This document shows, one piece after another, positions 1-6,162 of a stretch of 6,481 nt of DNA (position 1 is its first letter; the number at the start of each line of letters is the position of its first letter). The translations under genes were made by a program, and so were the position numbers. A model generated the notes under the pieces. That model was not told the origin of the DNA, searched no databases, and worked only from the letters and a program-made list of their open reading frames with translations. Source of the DNA: an uncultured Eubacteriales bacterium (GTDB lineage: Bacteria > Bacillota > Clostridia > Monoglobales > Monoglobaceae); the NCBI GenBank assembly GCA_900552305.1, contig URZD01000127.1:1-6481 (forward strand), written 5' to 3'.

Positions 1-2398
1 TATTTGTATTTGTTACAACGACCTCGTATGCCTTTTCCTTGCCGAGATACGAAAATTCCTCCAGCATTTCCTCGGTCGTTCTCAGATACAGCGGAGCCTG
101 CTGATCCGCGTCGCCGTAACCCTGCGCACCCTGAAGAACCCGTCTGTAAAGCTCGTCCTCAGGGTCCATAAAGTGAACGTCGCAGGTTGCGACAACGGGA
201 ACTTCCATTTTGTCGCCAAGCTCAACTATTTTTTTGTTTATTTCGATTAAATCCTCCTTGCCGGAAACCATACCGTTTCTTATCATAAACTCATTGTTTC
301 CGAGCGGCTGAATTTCAAAATAGTCGTAAAACGACGCTATTTCTTCCACTTCCTTCTGCGGTCTGCCGTCGCGTATCGCGCGGTAAAGCTCGCCCTGCTC
401 GCAGGCGCTGCCTATTATAAGACCCTCGCGGAACTTTGAAAGAACGCTTTTCGGTATTCTCGGCTTTTTATAAAAATAGTCAAGGTTTGATTTTGAAATC
501 AGCCTGTACATATTTTTAAGACCAACATAATTTTTTGCAAGTATTATAATATGATGATACGGAGTTTTGATAAGCTCCGGATTGGTGTCGATAGTATATT
601 CCTTTCCGAGCTTTCTGTCGCGTTCCTCCTTCATTTGGCGCAGCTTTACAAAAATTTCCGCCGTTGCCGTTGCGTCGTCAACCGCGCGGTGATGATTTTC
701 AAGGCTTACTTCAAGCCTTTCCGCAACCTTATCGAGCTTATGTGACCTTTCGGACGGGAAAAGCTCCCTTGAAAGCTCCAGGGTGTCCTCAACCTCGTTC
801 TTAAATTCAAAATTAGGTCTTTCGTCATCTTCGCTTGCATTTTTCTCAAATTCCGCCTTCAGCCTTGCCGCGTGTACCCTTATAAAGCCTGTGTCAAACT
901 TGGCATTGTGGGCAACAACAATACATCCCTTGCAAAAATCAAGAAATCCGGGCAAAACCTCGGAAAGCAGCGGCTTGTCTTTAACCATATCGTCGGAGAT
1001 TCCCGTAAGCTCGGTTATCTTTTCGGGAATATGCCTTTCGGGGTTTATAAGCTGCGCAAAGGTGTCCACCACTTCGCCGTTCATCAGCTTTACCGCGCCG
1101 ATTTCGGTTATAGTTTCGCTTTGCGGGTCAAGTCCGGTTGTCTCTATATCAAAAACCACATACAAATTATCGATATAACTGCGCGGTACGCTGTTTACGT
1201 CAAGCGGCAAATCGTTTACAAAATAGCCTTCCGTTCCGTAAAGTACCTTGAACTCCTGTCCGCTCTTTTTGATTTTTCCCGCAGCGGTATTCGCCTCCGG
1301 GAATGCCTGTGCAACGCCGTGATCGGTTATCGCGATAGCTCTGTGTCCCCACTTTGCGGCACGGTTTATCAAATCCGTTGCGGAGGTAATCGCGTCCTTT
1401 GCGCTCATTTTGGTGTGCATATGCAGCTCAACGCGCTTTTCCTCCGAATTATCCATACGTATCGGCGGCTTTTCGTGCAGAGCTATTGACATGACCTTCA
1501 TAAGCTCCTGATGTGCGCGGTCGTTATATTCGTATGTACCTCTGACAGAAAGAATATTACCTTTTTTTATGGCTGGTACTACTTTTTTGATTTTTTCCGC
1601 CTGCCCGAAAAGCTCGCAGGTCAGCGCCCAGCTGTCATCGCCTATGTCAAACTTTATTGCAATATAGGCGAGCTTTCCGTCCTTGTTTATCTCTCGGATT
1701 TCTGTATCTATTACCTCTCCCTTTATTGCGCATATTCCCATACCCGCCCTTACGTCAAGTATCGGAATTATATCCTCGTTTATGGGTTTGCCGTAAACCG
1801 TTCCGACAGATACTTCGGTCGGCGCGGCGTCCTCCTTCTTTTCCTCGCGCTTTGGTTTTTGCTGAGCAATCTTTTCATTTATCTTGTTTATACGTTCTTC
1901 CTTTTCTGCCATGTATGCGTCCACATCTATATCGTCGCCCTCCATGACAACCGAAACGTTTAATCCAAGCTCAAAGTCCACTATATCCTTCAGTTTTTTT
2001 GAGCATCCGTTCTCGTTAAGTATGGATTTGCCGCATTTTACATTGCTTATTTTAAGAACATTGTCGCAAAGCTCCGCATAGCTGCCCATAAGAAAAGCCT
2101 TGCATATGCCGCTTTTGTGAAAGAGCTGCGCAAGCACATTTCTGTAATATTCCTCGCAGAAGGAATAATTTTTATATTTAACCTTTATTTCTATATCTTC
2201 AAGTCCGTAAACAGATACCGCCTGAACGATAAAATCCGAAAGCTCCGAAAAATCAATAAGGACTTCGCTTTCAATTACCGCGTCAATCCTCTTTTTACCC
2301 ACGTCTACCACAAAATCAAGAATTTCGCAGCCTTCGAGCTTTTTTGCAAAATCGTCCATAACGGTAACCCTGTCAAATACGTCCAAAATTCCCGCCAA
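1..2398 (-). CDS. polC: DNA polymerase III alpha subunit, PolC type (N-terminal ~799 residues, truncated by window edge)
   Basis: PolC is the replicative DNA polymerase of Bacillota and carries its own proofreading exonuclease. The reading frame is open without interruption from 2398 to the left edge. Numbering from a TTG at 2398, it shows an N-terminal domain (~1-160), a charged Lys/Glu-rich linker (~163-200) and an OB fold (~205-305). The PHP domain starts with LHMHT (H326, H328) and ITDHG (D359, H360). A DEDDh exonuclease is inserted in the PHP domain: FDIETTG (D417, E419), HNAKFD (D502) and HHRAVDD (H570, D575). PHP then resumes with DVHF (D740, H742). All exonuclease catalytic residues are present. 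Family members are ~1,400-1,450 residues, so the polymerase palm, fingers and thumb lie outside the window. The only ATG near the front is at 2359. I prefer an upstream TTG (2398, or 2386) because the DVFDRVTV segment before the ATG resembles the EVFP-like N-termini of clostridial PolC as I remember them. The gene follows ispG by 2 nt and is probably co-transcribed and translationally coupled. Confidence 0.96.
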   Translation of the reverse strand, partial: MAGILDVFDRVTVMDDFAKKLEGCEILDFVVDVGKKRIDAVIESEVLIDFSELSDFIVQAVSVYGLEDIEIKVKYKNYSFCEEYYRNVLAQLFHKSGICKAFLMGSYAELCDNVLKISNVKCGKSILNENGCSKKLKDIVDFELGLNVSVVMEGDDIDVDAYMAEKEERINKINEKIAQQKPKREEKKEDAAPTEVSVGTVYGKPINEDIIPILDVRAGMGICAIKGEVIDTEIREINKDGKLAYIAIKFDIGDDSWALTCELFGQAEKIKKVVPAIKKGNILSVRGTYEYNDRAHQELMKVMSIALHEKPPIRMDNSEEKRVELHMHTKMSAKDAITSATDLINRAAKWGHRAIAITDHGVAQAFPEANTAAGKIKKSGQEFKVLYGTEGYFVNDLPLDVNSVPRSYIDNLYVVFDIETTGLDPQSETITEIGAVKLMNGEVVDTFAQLINPERHIPEKITELTGISDDMVKDKPLLSEVLPGFLDFCKGCIVVAHNAKFDTGFIRVHAARLKAEFEKNASEDDERPNFEFKNEVEDTLELSRELFPSERSHKLDKVAERLEVSLENHHRAVDDATATAEIFVKLRQMKEERDRKLGKEYTIDTNPELIKTPYHHIIILAKNYVGLKNMYRLISKSNLDYFYKKPRIPKSVLSKFREGLIIGSACEQGELYRAIRDGRPQKEVEEIASFYDYFEIQPLGNNEFMIRNGMVSGKEDLIEINKKIVELGDKMEVPVVATCDVHFMDPEDELYRRVLQGAQGYGDADQQAPLYLRTTEEMLEEFSYLGKEKAYEVVVTNTN

Positions 2399-2400
2399 TC

Positions 2401-3456
2401 CTATTCATTTCCTTTCATTTTATCAATTTCTTCAATAAGGGTTTCAACAACCCTTTCCTCCGGTATTCTTCCCACTATCTCTCCCTTTTTAAAAAGGAGC
2501 GCAAAACCGTCGCCGCCGGCGATTCCTATATCCGCGTCCCGCGCCTCGCCGGGTCCGTTCACCGCGCAGCCCATAACGGCAACCTTTATTTTTTCGTTTC
2601 TTCCTTCCAAAGCCTCATTCACTTTTTTTGCGATTTCAATAAGGTTAATTCTGCATCTTGCGCAGGTAGGGCATGAAACAACCTCTATTCCGCCGTCATT
2701 CATTCCGAGAGCCTTTAAAATAGTCTTTGCCGCGTCCACCTCCCGAATCGGGTCATCGGTAAGCGACACGCGGATTGTATCGCCTATGCCGTCCGCAAGC
2801 AGCGAGCCTATACCTATTGCGGATTTTACAATTCCGTTTTTGTATGTTCCCGCCTCGGTCACTCCCAGATGCAGCGGATAATCAAATTTCTCGCTTGCAA
2901 GGCGGTACGCCTGTATCGTTTTTTTCACGTCCGAGGATTTTATCGATATTACCGTATCGTAAAAGCCGTATTTTTCAAGAATTTTAACGTGTCCTTCGGC
3001 ACTTTCCACCATTGCCTCCGGCGTGGACGAGCCGTATTTTGCAAGTATCTCTTTTTCAAGAGAGCCGCCGTTTACTCCGATACGAATCGGAATGTTACGT
3101 TTTTTTGCCTCCTCGGCAACGGCGCGCGCACGGTCCTCGCTGCCTATGTTTCCCGGATTTATGCGTATTTTGTCAATACCTCTTTCCATGCACATAAGCG
3201 CAAGCCTATAATCAAAATGAATATCCGCCACAATCGGAACATTCGTTCTTTTCTTTATCTCATAAACCGCTTTTGCGCTTTCCTCATCGGGTATGGCAAT
3301 TCTTACAATATCGCAGCCGCAGCGCTCAAGCTCGTTTATCTGATTAACTGTTTTTTCAACATCCGCCGTGTATGCGGTTGTCATTGACTGAACGGCTATT
3401 TTCTCACCGCCGCCTATTAAGATGTTTCCTATTTTAACTTTTTTTGTTTTTTTCAT
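2401..3456 (-). CDS. ispG: 4-hydroxy-3-methylbut-2-en-1-yl diphosphate synthase (IspG/GcpE)
   Basis: IspG is the cytosolic 4Fe-4S enzyme of the MEP isoprenoid pathway. It reductively converts MEcPP to HMBPP using flavodoxin or ferredoxin electrons. From the ATG at 3456 the protein is 351 residues, the usual length of the short bacterial form. The N-terminal TIM barrel contains VQSMTT, ADIHFDYRLA and IRINPGNIG. The C-terminal iron-sulfur domain contains CPTC (C262, C265) and GCAVNGPGE (C297, E304), which match the three cluster ligands and conserved glutamate of the family. A further cysteine occurs at C268. An in-frame TTG at 3480 would add eight residues, but AAAGG sits 10 nt before the ATG at 3456, so I take the ATG. 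The gene lies 26 nt after rpiB and 2 nt before polC, and no terminator is visible on either side, so it is the middle gene of one operon. Linkage of ispG to polC is common in Clostridia. Confidence 0.97.
   Translation of the reverse strand: MKKTKKVKIGNILIGGGEKIAVQSMTTAYTADVEKTVNQINELERCGCDIVRIAIPDEESAKAVYEIKKRTNVPIVADIHFDYRLALMCMERGIDKIRINPGNIGSEDRARAVAEEAKKRNIPIRIGVNGGSLEKEILAKYGSSTPEAMVESAEGHVKILEKYGFYDTVISIKSSDVKKTIQAYRLASEKFDYPLHLGVTEAGTYKNGIVKSAIGIGSLLADGIGDTIRVSLTDDPIREVDAAKTILKALGMNDGGIEVVSCPTCARCRINLIEIAKKVNEALEGRNEKIKVAVMGCAVNGPGEARDADIGIAGGDGFALLFKKGEIVGRIPEERVVETLIEEIDKMKGNE
2410..2415 (-). promoter_or_regulatory. Probable ribosome binding site for polC (AAAGGA), inside the end of ispG
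   Basis: On the minus strand AAAGGA lies 11 nt before the TTG at 2398 and within the last codons of ispG. It is the best Shine-Dalgarno match for the upstream start. The ATG at 2359 has a weaker AGGG 8 nt upstream, and the TTG at 2386 has only a GGCGGG-like stretch. The site supports, but does not prove, a TTG start coupled to ispG termination. Confidence 0.45.
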
Positions 3457-3482
3457 TTTTAAATTGCCTTTCAAAAACAATA

Positions 3483-3917
3483 CTATTTTTCAAGAGCCAT
3501 TATTTTGTCAACTCTTTTTTGGTGGCGCCCGCCCTGGAACTCCGCGCCGAGGTATGCCTTTACAATTTCAAGAGCAAGGTCGCAGCCGGTTATTCTTTCC
3601 CCAAGACAGATTACATTGGCATTGTTATGCTCCTTTGACATTCTCGCACTGTATGTATCGGTTACATGGGCCGCTCTTATACCTTTAATCTTGTTTGCGC
3701 ATATGCTCATTCCGATTCCCGTGCCGCATACCAAAATCCCTTTTTCGGATTCCTTATCTGATACGCTGCCGCAAACCTTTTCCGCAATATCGGGATAATC
3801 GCACGAGGAGGTGTCAAACGTCCCGAAATCCTTATATTCGATACCGTTTTCATCCAGATATTTTTCGATATATCCCTTCAAATTTAAACCGCCGTGATCC
3901 GATCCTATAGCTATCAT
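3483..3917 (-). CDS. rpiB: Ribose-5-phosphate isomerase B (RpiB/LacAB family)
   Basis: RpiB interconverts ribose-5-phosphate and ribulose-5-phosphate in the non-oxidative pentose phosphate pathway. Some relatives act on allose or galactose phosphates, and the sequence cannot fully exclude that. The 144-residue protein is full length for the family. It has SDHGG (residues 6-10), DYPD (40-43), CGTGIGMSICANK (64-76, with the expected catalytic cysteine C64), HNNANV (97-102, with the ring-opening histidine H97), GERITG and a C-terminal GGRHQKRVDKI. The ATG at 3917 is well supported by AAAGGA about 10 nt upstream. This is the first gene of the leftward operon and has a near-consensus promoter just upstream. 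Having rpiB at the head of an ispG-polC operon is not the arrangement I would expect, since dxr and rseP more often precede ispG. Confidence 0.97.
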   Translation of the reverse strand: MIAIGSDHGGLNLKGYIEKYLDENGIEYKDFGTFDTSSCDYPDIAEKVCGSVSDKESEKGILVCGTGIGMSICANKIKGIRAAHVTDTYSARMSKEHNNANVICLGERITGCDLALEIVKAYLGAEFQGGRHQKRVDKIMALEK

Positions 3918-3967
3918 TATTTATTTTTCCTTTCGTCAATAAATTTTTTTAGTAATTATTATCTATA

Positions 3968-3996
3968 ATAATAGCAAATTTTTATAAAAATATCAA
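3968..3996 (-). promoter_or_regulatory. Sigma-A-type promoter for the rpiB-ispG-polC operon
   Basis: Read on the minus strand, TTGATA (3991-3996) and TATTAT (3968-3973) are separated by exactly 17 nt. Each hexamer matches the consensus at five of six positions. TGC directly before the -10 box gives an extended -10 (TGn). Transcription would start near 3961, leaving a ~44-nt leader that carries the rpiB ribosome binding site. A 14-bp perfect palindrome fills most of the spacer. Confidence 0.72.
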
Positions 3997-4023
3997 TCTT
4001 TTTAATAAAAATAATAAAAAAAC

Positions 4024-4052
4024 TTGTATTTGGGACCAAATAATAATATAAT
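4024..4052 (+). promoter_or_regulatory. Sigma-A-type promoter for the phosphohexomutase gene
   Basis: A perfect TATAAT at 4047-4052 lies 17 nt downstream of TTGTAT at 4024-4029, which is a weak -35 matching three of six positions. Initiation near 4059 would give a leader of about 30 nt that includes AAGGAG. The surrounding AT richness makes chance matches easier, but both spacing and position fit. Confidence 0.6.
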
Positions 4053-4073
4053 AAAGACGGACAAAATTATTAA

Positions 4074-4079
4074 AAGGAG
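4074..4079 (+). promoter_or_regulatory. Ribosome binding site AAGGAG that fixes the phosphohexomutase start at 4090
   Basis: AAGGAG lies 10 nt before the ATG at 4090. The reading frame stays open back to a TTG at 4024, but that codon coincides with the likely -35 box and lacks its own ribosome binding site, so the downstream ATG is chosen. Confidence 0.8.
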
Positions 4080-4089
4080 CGCTGATTTA

Positions 4090-5811
4090 ATGGATTACTT
4101 AAAAGAATACGGGCATTGGCTCGAAAATCTAAATACAGAAGAAAAAAAAGAGCTTGAAAAAATAAAGAACAATGACGCCGAGATAAAGGACAGATTTTAT
4201 AAGGCTCTTGAATTCGGAACCGCAGGTTTAAGAGGTGTAATAGGCATGGGTCTTAACCGTATGAACGTATACGTTGTAGGTCAGGCAACCCAGGGTCTTG
4301 CAAATCAGCTTATAAAAACAAACCCCGGCAGAAATGACCTGAAGGTTACAATCGCATACGACAGCCGTCACAAATCGGACGAGTTTGCAAAAACCGCGGC
4401 GTGCGTTCTTGCGGCAAACGGAATAAAGGCTCTTATATTCAGCGAGCTTAAACCGGTGCCGGAGCTTTCCTTCTCCGTACGTTATAAAAAGGCTGACGCG
4501 GGAATCGCTGTAACCGCAAGCCACAACCCCGCAAAATACAACGGCTACAAGGTTTACGGCAACGACGGCGCACAGCTCGGTCCGGAGCTTGCTTCGATTG
4601 TCCTTGACGAGATAGAAAAAACGGATATTTTCAACGGCGTTAAAAAATGTGACTTTGACGATGCGGTAAAGTCGGGAATGATAGAAATAATGGGTGACGA
4701 GGTTGAGGAGGTTTACCTCGACCGTGTACAGGAGCAGTGTATAAACCCCGAACTTATCAAGGAAAAGGGAGAATCCCTCAAATTTGTATATACTCCCTTC
4801 CACGGAACGGGAAACAAGCCGGTAAGAAAAATTCTTGACCGCGTAGGCTTTAAAAACGTACTGGTTGTAAAGGAACAGGAGCTTCCGGACGGAGATTTTC
4901 CGACCGTTAAGTCACCCAACCCGGAAAATAAGGAAGGCTTTAAAATTGCGATAGAGCTTGCAAAAAAGAACTCCGCCGACCTTATTATAGGAACGGACCC
5001 CGACGCCGACCGCGTAGGTATTCTTGTTAAGGATAAAACAGGCGAATATATAAACCTTACCGGAAACCAGACAGGCGTTCTTCTCTGCGAATACATTCTG
5101 AGCATGAGAAAGGAGCTTGGAACACTGCCTAGGGACGGATTTGTGGTAAAGACCATTGTTACCACAAACATTATCAAAAAAATATGCGACAGCTATGGCA
5201 TTGAAATGAAAGAAGTTCTTACAGGCTTTAAATTCATAGGCGAAAAAATAAAGGAAGCCGAGGAAAGCGGAAAAGGAACATATGTATTCGGTTTTGAGGA
5301 AAGCTACGGTTATCTTGCGGGAACATATGCAAGGGATAAGGACGCGGTTGTCGCAAGTATGCTCATTGCGGAAATGGCTCTTTATTATCAGGAAAAAGGC
5401 TTGAGCCTTTACGATCAGCTCCTTAATATATATAAAAAGTACGGCTATTACAAAGAGGAAGTCGTTTCGGTTACTATGGAGGGTATAGAAGGTCTTGACA
5501 AAATAAAATCAATAATGGATAATATAAGAAAGAATCCGCCCACGATTTTTGGCGGTAAAAATGTTCTTGCGGTAAGAGATTATAAAACCTCCGTACGCAC
5601 GGACGTAAAAACCGGAGAAACCGAAAAAATCACCCTTCCCGAATCAAACGTCATATACCTTGAGCTTGAGGACGGAAACAACTTCATTATAAGACCGTCC
5701 GGAACGGAACCTAAAATAAAACTTTACTGCCTGCTTTGCGGAAAGGACGCCGCAGAAACAGAGGCTCTTGCGTTAAAGGTACGTGAGGATATAAATAAAA
5801 TAATAAAGTAA
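4090..5811 (+). CDS. pgcA: Alpha-phosphohexomutase (phosphoglucomutase/phosphomannomutase, PgcA-like)
   Basis: This cytosolic enzyme interconverts glucose-1-phosphate and glucose-6-phosphate, and possibly the mannose phosphates, through a phosphoserine. It would feed UDP-glucose and other nucleotide sugars for envelope glycolipids and polysaccharides. The 573-residue protein is close in length to Bacillus PgcA (~580). Domain I opens with FGTAGLRG (42-49) and a GLNRMN stretch typical of the PGM2/PgcA branch. The phosphoserine is S144 in TASHNP. The Mg2+ loop DPDADR lies at 303-308 (D303, D305, D307). The sugar-binding GFEES loop is at 401-405 (E403, S405). The phosphate-binding RPSGTEPK loop begins at R535. 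All four functional loops are intact. The gene stands alone, divergent from rpiB, and is followed by a terminator-like hairpin. Glucose versus mannose specificity cannot be decided from sequence alone, so the symbol is by family resemblance. Confidence 0.94.
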   Translation: MDYLKEYGHWLENLNTEEKKELEKIKNNDAEIKDRFYKALEFGTAGLRGVIGMGLNRMNVYVVGQATQGLANQLIKTNPGRNDLKVTIAYDSRHKSDEFAKTAACVLAANGIKALIFSELKPVPELSFSVRYKKADAGIAVTASHNPAKYNGYKVYGNDGAQLGPELASIVLDEIEKTDIFNGVKKCDFDDAVKSGMIEIMGDEVEEVYLDRVQEQCINPELIKEKGESLKFVYTPFHGTGNKPVRKILDRVGFKNVLVVKEQELPDGDFPTVKSPNPENKEGFKIAIELAKKNSADLIIGTDPDADRVGILVKDKTGEYINLTGNQTGVLLCEYILSMRKELGTLPRDGFVVKTIVTTNIIKKICDSYGIEMKEVLTGFKFIGEKIKEAEESGKGTYVFGFEESYGYLAGTYARDKDAVVASMLIAEMALYYQEKGLSLYDQLLNIYKKYGYYKEEVVSVTMEGIEGLDKIKSIMDNIRKNPPTIFGGKNVLAVRDYKTSVRTDVKTGETEKITLPESNVIYLELEDGNNFIIRPSGTEPKIKLYCLLCGKDAAETEALALKVREDINKIIK

Positions 5812-5822
5812 ATCTTAAAAAG

Positions 5823-5862
5823 GGACTGTTTAAAAAGTTGATGTGACCCCAAAAAGTTAAAC
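5823..5862. mobile_element. Possible relic of an insertion-sequence end (IS3/IS150-group-like)
   Basis: Within this stretch TGTGACCCCAAAAAGTTAAAC (5842-5862) resembles, from memory, the terminal inverted repeats of IS150-group IS3-family elements in Bacillota, which often read TG...CCCCAAAAAGTTAGAC. AAAAAGTT occurs twice, at 5832-5839 and 5851-5858. No transposase frame or matching opposite end is present, so at most this is a solo end or a decayed miniature element. Confidence 0.25.
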
Positions 5863-5867
5863 TTTTT
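5851..5867. repeat. Perfect AT-rich inverted repeat (8+1+8)
   Basis: AAAAAGTT, one A, then AACTTTTT forms an exact palindrome directly in front of the terminator hairpin. Both arms are AT-rich, so the hairpin would be weak on its own. It could belong to an IS end or lengthen the terminator structure. Confidence 0.7.
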
Positions 5868-5904
5868 ATAGCGTAGTAGTTTTTAGTGACTGCTACGCTA
5901 TTTT
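5868..5904 (+). terminator. Terminator-like hairpin downstream of the phosphohexomutase gene
   Basis: Positions 5868-5879 pair with 5890-5901 in a 12-bp stem with a single G-T wobble, around a 10-nt loop. TTTT at 5901-5904 follows at the base. The hairpin begins 57 nt after the stop codon. The T-run is short and then interrupted by ACTG, so termination may be moderate. On the minus strand no T-run follows directly, so it is less suited to ending the TIGR04086-like transcript. Confidence 0.6.
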
Positions 5905-5969
5905 ACTGTCCTTTACACGTTGTCCGCCGTTCGCGGCTATTCGTGATGCTGTTTATGGTATGCGCCATT

Positions 5970-6118
5970 GTCCGCGTTATGCGTGATACCGTTCGCGTTA
6001 TTTGCGGTTTTGGTGCAAAGCGGCGAGCAGAGTGCCTGACGTTTTGCGCCCGTTTGGCGCACAGCGGTCGATTTTCGATTTTCGCACTTTTGCCGCGTAC
6101 AGCGTCCGCGTTATGCGT
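5970..6118. repeat. Degenerate GC-rich short repeats, including a 15-bp exact pair
   Basis: GTCCGCGTTATGCGT occurs exactly at 5970-5984 and 6104-6118. Related words occur at 5922-5935 (GTCCGCCGTTCGCG) and 5991-6006 (GTTCGCGTTATTTGCG). A heptamer TCGATTT is tandemly duplicated at 6068-6081, and a 6-bp hairpin TGCGCC/GGCGCA lies at 6045-6061. This is more internal repetition than expected by chance in 150 bp, but I do not recognise a named family. Confidence 0.5.
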
Positions 6119-6162
6119 TTTAACATTTTGCCGATTTGTCGCACGCTGCGCTGCATTTTACA

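Larger units (their letters stand above)
5812..6162. other. 351-bp stretch with no supported gene between the phosphohexomutase and TIGR04086-like genes
   Basis: The first ~100 bp are AT-rich and hold an IS-end-like motif, an AT palindrome and a terminator-like hairpin. From about 5915 the sequence becomes GC-richer and patchily repetitive, with many CGCGTT, TGCG and TTTTGC words. An open frame on the plus strand (5886-6233) encodes a Cys/Arg/Phe-rich string with no recognisable domain or good ribosome binding site. It also overlaps the real minus-strand gene, so I do not call it. I see no RNA gene here. Confidence 0.6.

Noticed and set aside
783..1963. Several plus-strand open frames opposite polC (783-1178, 872-1489, 1511-1963)
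   Set aside because: They are antisense shadows of an uninterrupted, motif-rich polC frame and show no recognisable domains or ribosome binding sites.
2117..2881. 254-codon plus-strand open frame spanning the polC/ispG junction
   Set aside because: It is antisense to two clearly real genes and has a low-complexity Ser/Ile/Phe composition with no family resemblance.
3457..3480. Eight-residue extension of IspG from a TTG at 3480
   Set aside because: The AAAGG that serves the ATG at 3456 lies inside the extension, and the ATG gives the usual family length.
4024..4089. 22-residue N-terminal extension of the phosphohexomutase from a TTG at 4024
   Set aside because: The TTG coincides with the likely -35 box and the extension would span the promoter and its own ribosome binding site. 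The ATG at 4090 has AAGGAG at good spacing.
4228..5177. Minus-strand open frames inside the phosphohexomutase gene (4228-4803, 4713-5177)
   Set aside because: The plus-strand frame carries all four phosphohexomutase loops. These frames are shadows with no domain or upstream signals.
6045..6061. TGCGCC/GGCGCA hairpin as a terminator for the TIGR04086-like gene
   Set aside because: The stem is only 6 bp and on the minus strand it is followed by AAACGTCAGG rather than a T-run.
5970..6118. CRISPR-like array
   Set aside because: There are only two exact 15-bp copies about 134 bp apart, with degenerate relatives at irregular spacing and no regular repeat-spacer pattern or cas genes.
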